Of a stretch of DNA of 64,000 nt, positions 56,951-64,000 are shown one piece after another (positions within the stretch are counted from its first letter, which is position 1; every line of letters begins with the position of its first letter). The notes beneath the pieces are model-generated. The model worked only from the letters and a program-made list of their open reading frames with translations. It was not told where the DNA came from and did no database searches. The stretch covers positions 20,131,479 to 20,195,478 of the forward strand of contig OX637336.1 in NCBI GenBank assembly GCA_951799405.1. Reading direction: 5' to 3'. The stretch is from Agapetus fuscipes. Lineage: Eukaryota; Arthropoda; Insecta; Trichoptera; Glossosomatidae. The translations under genes were made by a program, and so were the position numbers.

Positions 56951-57239
56951 TTAAAAAAAGGAAATACTTGAATGGATTATTTTGCTTTCAACAAGATAAT
57001 TGCAGAAAATTTTACCAAAACAAAAATATTTTCCCCGTCAGAAGATAAAACAAACTGTCCAGATGGCAAGCATGTTTATAATGACATTTTGTTCAAGTCC
57101 AGACAACTTTCAACCAACTCACCATAATGATCAATAATTTGCGAAACTTTACCAAGTAAAATGCTTACCCAGCGAATCTATTATGATCATTACATTAATC
57201 GTGGAACACACATGATCCCCCCTAGCCTGCCCTAATATA

Positions 57240-57256
57240 TTCTGGAATATTCCAGA
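57240..57256. promoter_or_regulatory. Heat-shock-element-like motif
   Basis: TTCTGGAATATTCCAGA holds alternating TTC and GAA pentamers with perfect spacing, the binding pattern of heat shock factor. There is no adjacent gene; it lies in a moderately GC-rich segment (57220-57410) that may be part of an LTR. Function not shown. Confidence 0.35.
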
Positions 57257-57627
57257 CCCCTCCAAGATCCCTGGCAAACCCCAAGAGTTCCTCCAGAAGG
57301 TCCCTGGTGCCCGGCAGGGATCCTCTTTTACTTGCGTCATCGAGAAACTTTTCTGCCGGAGTGTCAAAAGTCATATGGCACTTTGCTGGGAAGTAGAACA
57401 TGCGAGTAAACCAGTGCAAGGTTTATTATGAAAGGAATCCCTGTGCAAGAAAAAAAATATTTAAAATATTAAAAATATAAGCCCGAAAAGACAACATCAA
57501 CAATGATTGAAAATATTTTACGTTTCTTATTCCTTTTTCAAGAATCAATTTTAATTTTTATAGATGTTTTGTAGATTTTTTAGTGTTTGTTTGTATAACT
57601 GGATGTAATTAATTGCTTGTATTCCTT

Positions 57628-58149
57628 GACTTGGTTGGTCTAAGGCTGACTGCCCATACTGTAAAAAAATGGTTCACTTTGCCAATATCACCCCTGTTTC
57701 AGGGAAGGTCGGCAAGAGTTGCAGGGCTAATGTTCATTTGAGATTGGGTTTTTATATTGTAGGTCCACATGAGGCATGTGTGAGCGCAAAATTATGCGTG
57801 TCTGCTTGTGGGAATGCATTTAATATGAACCTCAAATTATACATATCTTTGCAACTTAGATATTAATTTAGATTCCTCCTTTTTCACAAATCTAATCTAA
57901 TCTTATCTAAGCTGCAAAGATATATATATCATTTAAGATTTATATTAAATGCATTCCCACAAGCAGACATGTATAATTTCACGCTAACACATGCCGCATG
58001 TGGACCTACAATATAAAAACCCAATCTCAAATTAACATAAGCCCTGCAATTCTTGCCGTCCTTCCCTGAAACAGGGGGGAAAATTGGCAAAGTGAACCAT
58101 TTTTTACAGTATGGGTGGTCAGCCGCATACCAACCTATAAGTCAAGGAA
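57628..58149. repeat. Two S3 copies, tail to tail
   Basis: 57628-57862 is on the plus strand and 57892-58149 on the minus strand, separated by 29 bp. A transcript would fold into a hairpin with about 235-bp arms. Confidence 0.8.
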
Positions 58150-58380
58150 CATACACGACAAATTACATATGTACCTCAAATTATACATATCTTTGCAACT
58201 TAGATATAAATTTAGATACCTCTTTTTTCACTGAATCGTGATTTTTAAATACACTACATTTTGACACGAAAAAACACATTAAGAGGTTGACTTAAAATTC
58301 ATATCTGACTAAAGGAACTAATGCATGCAGTTTAAATGTTTAATACCGCAAAAAAATCTGCAACAAAACTGAGGTGAGGA

Positions 58381-58622
58381 CAATTTTGTTGTTTTTTTTA
58401 GGTAGGTGTATAGCAATTATGCAAATTCAAGAAGAACCAGTATCCATAGAACGGGCCGTATTTTCTGCAGCCATGAAATTGCAATGTGTTCACTTACAGT
58501 TGGCAATATTTTCACACTGGCTAAGCAAGTTCTACGATACAGGCAAATGGCGCAAGACAGCATCGCCTCTACGGGCCGTCGTAGAGGCGTAGAAGTACTA
58601 CGATTTATGGAGTGCTCCCATG
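58381..58622 (+). repeat. Repeat with conserved short frame, copy 2 (open)
   Basis: The frame from ATG 58419 to stop at 58590-58592 (about 57 codons) reads MQIQEEPVSIERAVFSAAMK, then LQCVHLQLAIFSHWLSKFYD, ending RAVVEA. It is preceded by a pyrimidine run and TTTTTTAG, which looks like a splice acceptor. The other copy is at 45168. I do not recognise the peptide. It could be an exon piece carried by a transposon, or chance. Confidence 0.5.
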
Positions 58623-58739
58623 CGAGGAACCAAAAAAAGAACATTGCAAAGAGGATTTTTGAAGATTGAGGAAGTATAAAATTTTCAAAGACAATCAAAT
58701 ATAGGTAATTAAATGTGAGGAATAGCAAGAAATAATAAC

Positions 58740-58950
58740 TTTATTGGCTATCGAAGACTTCTTTTCAGTGTCTCAAAACAAGGACAACACAACGCAACAC
58801 ACACCACAACACTACGCAGCTTAAAGACCTGCTACAATTAACAGGACATCACCAACACCTGTGCGGTACTACGACAAGTCATAGACCCCTAGAGTCTCTG
58901 AAATCTAGGGAGTGCCCCGCACATAATTCCTTAAAGAAAAAAGTAAGGGC
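58740..58950 (-). repeat. Interspersed repeat (inverse of 11148-11325)
   Basis: GTGTCTCAAAACAAGGACAA, CAACGCAACACACACCACAA and CTAGGGAGTGCCCCGCAC (plus reading). Confidence 0.55.
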
Positions 58951-59112
58951 ACGTAAAATTATTATTTTTTTGATACACAATATTTATTTAACATTTTTGT
59001 GACTATTTCAAAGGGTATTACTGTTAACACAATGAATATTTCCATTGTATTATTTTATAAATTCAGTAGGGAAAACAAATCTTCAGGAGCATAATTGTTA
59101 GATAAAAATTAT

Positions 59113-59371
59113 GTTCCTGAAGATATGAATGAATGGGATATCCAGAGTCATAATAAAAGGAGGACTTGTATGAAAAAGGTTATGACTCTGAATGAAATGA
59201 AAGAAGTATGCAAGGACAGGAAGAAGTGGCGGCTAATCTGCAATGTTGATTTCTAATGTTGGTGTATTCATTTGCTACATTTTTTGCATAGGAAATTTTT
59301 GACTTTTTTTGTATAGATTTCTTTGTAAGGTTTTGTTCTTTTTTATATTTAAATGTAATTTATTATTCATA
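59113..59371 (+). pseudogene. LINE-A (RTE-like) ORF end and 3' UTR
   Basis: Coding remnants: EWDIQSHNKRR, then KKVMTLNEMKEVCKDRKKWR and LICNVDF followed by TAA. The UTR continues to the S3 unit at 59372. No catalytic region. Confidence 0.65.
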
Positions 59372-59626
59372 TTCCTTTACTTATAGGTTGGTATGAGGCT
59401 GACCACCCATACTGTAAAAAATGGTTCACTTTGCCAATGTCACCCCTGTTTCAGAGAAGGTCGGCAAAAGTTGTGGGGCTTATGTTCATTTGAGGTTTGG
59501 ATTTTATTTGTAAGTACACATTCAGCATTTGTAAGCGCGAACTACACTTGTTGGTTTGTGGGCATACATCTGAGAGCTTTAAATGAATATATCCTTGCAA
59601 CTTAGATTATAGATTATAGATTATAG
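59372..59626 (+). repeat. S3 unit (3' end of LINE-A copy)
   Basis: Ends in (TTATAGA)n. GAAGATGCCTTTTTAGGCGA follows at once (59627 on), a piece of the hammerhead-like repeat family. Confidence 0.75.
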
Positions 59627-60109
59627 AAGATGCCTTTTTAGGCGAAAACGTTTGCGCAAAAAAATTAAATAATAATAATGAAATATTTTTTTTGTACTTT
59701 AAAAAAAAAGGGCCGGCAAATATAGGGGGCCCCTTGAAACATCATACTTAGCTACAAGTCACACGTTATCCCGGCACTATCCATAAGTAACGTACAAAAA
59801 AGGTGGGAAAAACTTTGACGCAAGCTCTAGGGGAGATTGTTATATTCTGGCTTTTTCTCAAAGCGTAAAGTTTCAGTCTTTTCCTCGGGACTGATTTCTT
59901 TGATTTTTTCCTTTCAGGTCGGTGTGTTTTTTTATTTTTTATTCTTGTATTGGTTATTTATGGATTCCTAATACGATTGACGGAATAGTAACCCAAATGC
60001 TTTTGTGTGAACGCACCTTAAAGTGATTTTGAAAACATTTTCACCATTTGCGTATGTAAAATATTTTGAATTTTATTACCTGACGATTTTGTAGAAGAAA
60101 GAAGAGAGC

Positions 60110-60365
60110 TGATAAATCATATTTTAAAGAGGAAAGCCAAGCTTAATAGGGCACTCAATCAGACATAGCACCTTTCTTAGCAACATCTTTGAAGGCAAAA
60201 TCTTAGGACAACGCACAAGAGGTCGCCCAAGAACTTCATACTTCAAGGATTTGAAGCGGCTCATGGATGTCTCCTCCTATTCGCATCTCAAGAGGATGGC
60301 AGCAGACAGAAACAGATGGCTGATACGACAAGGCACTGCCTTTAGAAGAAGATGATGATGATTGT
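60110..60365 (+). pseudogene. LINE ORF2 C-terminus, unassigned family
   Basis: The frame reads SNIFEGKILGQRTRGRPRTS, YFKDLKRLMDVSSYSHLKRM and AADRNRWLIRQGTAFRR, then TGA. The RGRPRTSYFKDLK and DRxxWR pattern is common at LINE reverse-transcriptase C-termini. Different from LINE-A and LINE-B. Confidence 0.7.
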
Positions 60366-60504
60366 TAATCGAAAACGTCTGTAATTTTTTTTTAAATAAA
60401 TTATAGAAGTGAAAATAAAATTGTGTTTGATTTGAATCTTAAAAATTAACAAATTTGTAATCATTTTTTTTTTTTAAATATGTATTTCAATATAGTCGTC
60501 AACT

Positions 60505-60755
60505 TAGCGCTTGTTTGTCTTATATCCGTCTGAAGTAATTTCAAATGAGCAAGGTTTGTATGTATACTGGAGCAAAGTGTCTTATGAAAACTGGAAATTG
60601 ATAGTCAAAATATTTAAATCAACTCTCACATTATCGTGTTTTCTGTTTTTTTTTCTTAGCTCAGATTGTGTAAAATGTGATTCTTAAGACAATTTCATTG
60701 ATAGGTCATCTTTGAATCAAATGGTGGATAAGCCAAATAAGCACTAAGGGGACGA
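60505..60755. mobile_element. S4 MITE, near complete
   Basis: Left CTTAGCGCTTGTTTGTCTTA and right (inverted) CTTAGTGCTTATTTGGCTTA. About 250 bp. The best copy for defining the family. Confidence 0.8.
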
Positions 60756-60898
60756 TGTATCGAAATACATGTCTTTCTGACATTCAAATTTGCTTCAAGT
60801 TTTTTCATCGTCCTTTTACAATTATATTTCATTCATAGTTAAGTAGTTACACTTTTCGTATATAAGATGAACCGTTATACGAGAACTTACATCATTCT

Positions 60899-60932
60899 CA
60901 ACGTTTTGTCAGCGACGTAGCCATGTCTTCGG
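60899..60932 (-). other. Hammerhead-like core, degenerate
   Basis: CCGAAGA, a stem, GACAAAACG, then TTGAGAATGATGTAAG. Same flank as 15942. Confidence 0.35.
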
Positions 60933-61489
60933 AACGCTCTTTTTTTGCACAACGAAAGAGGATGAACTAATTTTCAATAACAAAAATTGACAGATATCAT
61001 GTCGTATTATTTGATTTGAATATTTAAAATAAAGCCATGTTTTATGTTTACAAACTTACAATTGTTTAAAACTGTTTAACAATAATATTAATACACACAC
61101 ACATATACTTTAAACGTATGGAATTTAAAACAAATATCTTTGTAATGACCTCGTTCAAATATTAATTTTCCATTACGTTTTCATTTTGATGAAACCATGA
61201 CCCAGTGAAGGTAGATAAATACGAATGAATGAACGGAGAATGAGGAGGGATGGTGGGGAATGAGAGAAGGGTGTGTAGGAGAGAGTTGGGTGATGGGGAT
61301 GGGAGGGAGATGAAATGAAGAGGTTTCCATTAGTCATGTTTGTTTTCACTCACACTTTTTGAAGTGAAATGTGTATTTATTCATCTAAATAGGGAAACAG
61401 ACAGAAATCGACTCCACGACATAGTGTTACTGTGACACTTTTAACATTAGTTTACCCCTGAAGTGAATTCCAATTTAAATTTTGAATTC

Positions 61490-61575
61490 ATGCAGCATTT
61501 GAAAGAACGTCTGTTTGTTGGCATGCATTTAATATGATTCTAAAAATGTTAAAATATCTTTACAACTGAGATTAT
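61490..61575 (+). repeat. S3 3' fragment
   Basis: TTGTTGGCATGCATTTAATA and TCTTTACAACTGAGATTATA. Confidence 0.5.
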
Positions 61576-61840
61576 AGGTAGCTCAGTAGGTAGAGTGCTT
61601 GCATTTCATGCCGTGAGCTCGGGTTCGAATCCCACCGGGGTGAGTCAGAATGATTTCCCGTTTCAGTGTTTATTTAAAACCCCAAAATAAATTACCGAGA
61701 AGCCTTACTCAGCATTCACAAGAAATGAATACAAGCCTTCTCGGAAGCTGGGAAACCTCCACTTCAAATGAAGTGGTTGGCGTAAGGTCAGCCCCCTTAC
61801 CTATAAACCTTCGGTGATAACGCGGCAAGAAGTTCTTGCA
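61568..61840 (+). mobile_element. S2 SINE
   Basis: GGTAGCTCAGTAGGTAGAGT, B box GGTTCGAATCCCACC, end CGCGGCAAGAAGTT. Confidence 0.8.
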
Positions 61841-61989
61841 AAAACTTATTTTTCCTTTTTTGTGTTTCCTCACATTAATTTTTCTTTCCCTATATTGTTT
61901 TTCTTCTCTTTCACTCATTTTTCTTATATGCGTGCTATTATATTGTTATTGTTTGTTGTCTCTTTATTAACTTTTAAACTTAATATGGC

Positions 61990-62400
61990 TGGTCAAGTAT
62001 TGCACCCCCCGCGTGACTAGGCTGGAACAAAATTTCTCTTATTATTATTATTTCTATGTTACGACTCGACTAAATTTGCGAAGCTCATTTTTATTTTTCT
62101 CACATTCGTGTCGTGCAAATAAACAGACTGTCGTGCAGTTTTATTTACAAATTTGCAAAATTAAAATGGCCGCCCCGATGATTGAGCGAGCCGACTTTTC
62201 ACGAGCCACCGCAAGATGGCGTCTAAAGAAAAATGAAAAAAAGCGGTGGGAAAAGAGAGGACCTCGCGCGTCACAGGTCGCCGGTCGTCATTAATTCTTG
62301 GAAATTAAAATTGTGTGTTCCTGGCGCCATAGATTATCTTCGCGGACGCTGACACGGCCTCATTAGTCACCAGGAAGGAGGAGAAAGGGAATCGTGATGA
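61990..62400. other. Moderately GC-rich stretch, nothing recognised
   Basis: A 93-codon frame at 62013-62294 contains AAPMIERADFSRATARWRLK, but I recognise no family. Confidence 0.35.
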
Positions 62401-62477
62401 GGGATGAACTAAGCTAAACATATAGTGTAACTTCTTGCCTGCTGTATCACTAAAGGGGTCACATTTCATCCCCTTAG

Positions 62478-62680
62478 TGCTCGGTTGTTTTATTTCCATC
62501 AGAGGTAATTTCACAAGATCAATGTTTGTATGTGTACTGGACCAATGCGTCTTATTAAAACTGGACATTGATTTAAAAAATATTAAAAAAGATTATTTTT
62601 ATTTCATCTTTCAATTTAATGTAAACATCTTTGAATCAAATGTTAGATTAGCCAAACAAGCAATGAGAGGACAATGCTGC
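62478..62680. mobile_element. S4 MITE
   Basis: CCCTTAGTGCTCGGTTG on the left, and CCAAACAAGCAATGAGAGG on the right. Preceded by a minus-strand S2 end (TAGTGTAACTTCTTGCC) at 62421. Confidence 0.7.
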
Positions 62681-62699
62681 GATTCGGGACCCATTTATT

Positions 62700-62927
62700 T
62701 TTACGGGTAAGAAGGTTGGCCTCACAGTTAAAGTGGGGGGTTCTCAGCTCCGAAGGCGGTTGGTACTCATTTATTGTGAAGGCTGAGTACACCTCATCGG
62801 TATTTATTTTGGGTTAGAAATAAAAACCAAAATGGGAAATCACTTCTAACACCCTTGGCGGGATTCTAATACGAACTTTCGGCATGGTATGCAAGCACTA
62901 TACCAACTAAGCTATCGATAGAAAAAA
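62700..62927 (-). mobile_element. S2 SINE
   Basis: The minus strand starts TCGATAGCTTAGTTGGTATA, B-box-like GTATTAGAATCCCGCC, and ends in the AACTGTGAGGCCAACC region. Confidence 0.75.
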
Positions 62928-62989
62928 TAATGTCTGAAATCTCGGAGCTTTCAAGTTATACATATGTTTACAGACAACATTTTTTAAAT

Positions 62990-63178
62990 AGATTTGTGGA
63001 AAGGAATGCAATCCACCAACCCATTTTGCCTGGCCAGTTGTCTTCATGCAAAAGCAGAAGCTTGTGTGCATGCAACGGCTTCTGTTGAACCAGGGTCGAA
63101 ATTATAGTCGCGGGATTCGAACCAACGTTATCCGGTTCCAAATAACTCGACTTGATCCCGCGGCCATTACACCGACAA
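62990..63178 (-). mobile_element. S5 SINE
   Basis: The head TGTCGGTGTAATGGCCGCGG with B box GGTTCGAATCCCGCG on the minus strand. The body ends at GGAATGCAATCCACCAACCC (plus reading). Confidence 0.75.
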
Positions 63179-63185
63179 AACATAT

Positions 63186-63361
63186 TTCCCCAATTCTTGT
63201 TTGGCTTATCTAACATTTGATTCAAAGATGACCTTTCAATAAAGTTGTCTTAAGATTCACATTCAACACAATCTGAGCTAAGATAATAAACAAAACGTGA
63301 AATATGATAATGTGAGAGTTGTTTTAAGTATTTAAAAAAAGAAATTTCCAGTTTTCATATG
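63186..63361. mobile_element. S4 MITE cut by a LINE end
   Basis: Left CCCAATTCTTGTTTGGCTTA. The right half stops at CCAGTTTTCATA, where the LINE tail begins. Confidence 0.7.
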
Positions 63362-63712
63362 ATGATGATTTGATATAGCGCCGTTTCGTGAAGATTGTCA
63401 CTCCAAGGGCGCTTGTTGTGCTATCGCTGCGAAGTAGTGTGTCTTGAGGGATATTTTGAGGTTTTCCCTAGATTTCCATGCTCGAACTTCCGGTGACAGC
63501 TGGTTCCACGAAGAGGGACCCGCAACAGAAAACGCATGATTGCCGAACACAGTGTTTAATCTCCTGGTTGGCTCGCTCACCAACGTTTTGGAGCCCTTAT
63601 CTGTCGAGCGCAGCGTCAGTCCTCTCTCCTGTATATCCTTTGGATACACTAGTTCCTGCAAGTACTCCAGAGCACTTCCTTGCAGAGCGTTGAACACCAT
63701 GAGGTTAAGACA
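63362..63712 (-). pseudogene. CR1/L2-like LINE 3' end
   Basis: The minus-strand frame includes LQELVYPKDIQERGLTLRST, then NTVFGNHAFSVAGPSSWNQL and LKISLKTHYFAAIAQQAP with a stop at 63398. The AFSVAGPSSWNxL and LKTHxF blocks are the usual CR1/L2 C-terminus. The tail GGCGCTATATCA lies at 63372. Confidence 0.75.
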
Positions 63713-63988
63713 CATTGCAAACACTGAGGTCAGCTGCATCCAGAAGCAGCTGCCTGGAAGTCCTAGCAAGAAGACCCCACACTGTTTTTGGAGACAAGGC
63801 ATTCAAGGCAGCCGCTCCAATAACCTGGAATGCTTTTCCTGACACACTGAGGGAACTGGATTTGGAGACGCAATTTAAAAGAAGTCTCAAGACTCACCTC
63901 TTCGTCCAATCATATGGACAAGCGCCTTTGTAGTGACACATTGTCATAAAAGGCGCTATATAAATTCTGTGTTTATTATTATTATTAT
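63713..63988 (+). pseudogene. CR1/L2-like LINE 3' end, opposite orientation
   Basis: RPHTVFGDKAFKAAAPITWN, then TQFKRSLKTHLFVQSYGQAP and a stop at 63933. Tail AAGGCGCTATATAAATTC and (ATT)n. Its 5' cut end abuts the 5' cut end of the LINE at 63362-63712. Confidence 0.75.
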
Positions 63989-64000
63989 TGCTCCAGTACC

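Overview
This is a eukaryotic, very AT-rich, transposon-dense window, most likely from an arthropod (probably an insect). The reasons are one split gene with canonical splice sites and long introns, a 5S-rRNA-derived SINE with an insect-like 5S body, tRNA-derived SINEs, a Jockey-type LINE, several other LINE 3' ends, LTR retrotransposons and MITEs. There is no bacterial-style gene packing. I cannot name the species.

The only host gene I can support is on the + strand. It encodes a small Ig-superfamily cell-surface protein whose visible exons are at 1004-1115, 30652-30827, 36211-36273 and 39514-39590. The reading phase agrees at all three junctions. Exons 1 and 2 carry the two cysteines of one Ig fold, exon 3 is a short linker, and exon 4 ends in a hydrophobic tail that looks like a GPI-anchor or membrane signal. 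The 5' exons lie left of the window. The introns (about 29.5, 5.4 and 3.2 kb) are nearly all mobile-element debris.

Layout: 1-1003, upstream intron with two MITEs. 1116-30651, first intron, holding 5S/tRNA SINEs, many copies of a repeat here called S3 (about 250 bp, with a hexamer-like tail), RTE-like LINE ends, a TIR-bounded satellite element (5726-6245), a solo LTR (17208-17725) and hAT-like MITEs. 30828-39513, last two introns with more S3 and SINEs, a CR1/L2-like LINE end and a purine-rich degenerate tandem tract. 39591-47600, downstream flank with LINE, SINE and GC-rich repeat fragments. 47616-56240, a complete LTR retrotransposon with two 1908-bp LTRs, inserted in an S3 copy and itself carrying a nested 5'-truncated Jockey LINE (about 50866-53516). 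56241-64000, SINEs, S3 copies, MITEs and several LINE 3' ends.

Families named here for convenience: S1 and S2, tRNA-derived SINEs; S3, the LINE-tail-related repeat; S4, a MITE with TIRs resembling CTTAGTGCTTGTTTGG; S5, a third tRNA-derived SINE; LINE-A and LINE-B, two RTE-like LINE families seen only as 3' ends.

The most unusual signals are: about a dozen hammerhead-ribozyme-like cores (CTGANGA, stem, GAAA) scattered through the window, some as head-to-head inverted pairs; the S3 repeat, whose copies start at one shared point although its sequence is also the 3' end of a LINE; and the clean nesting history around 47.5-56.4 kb.
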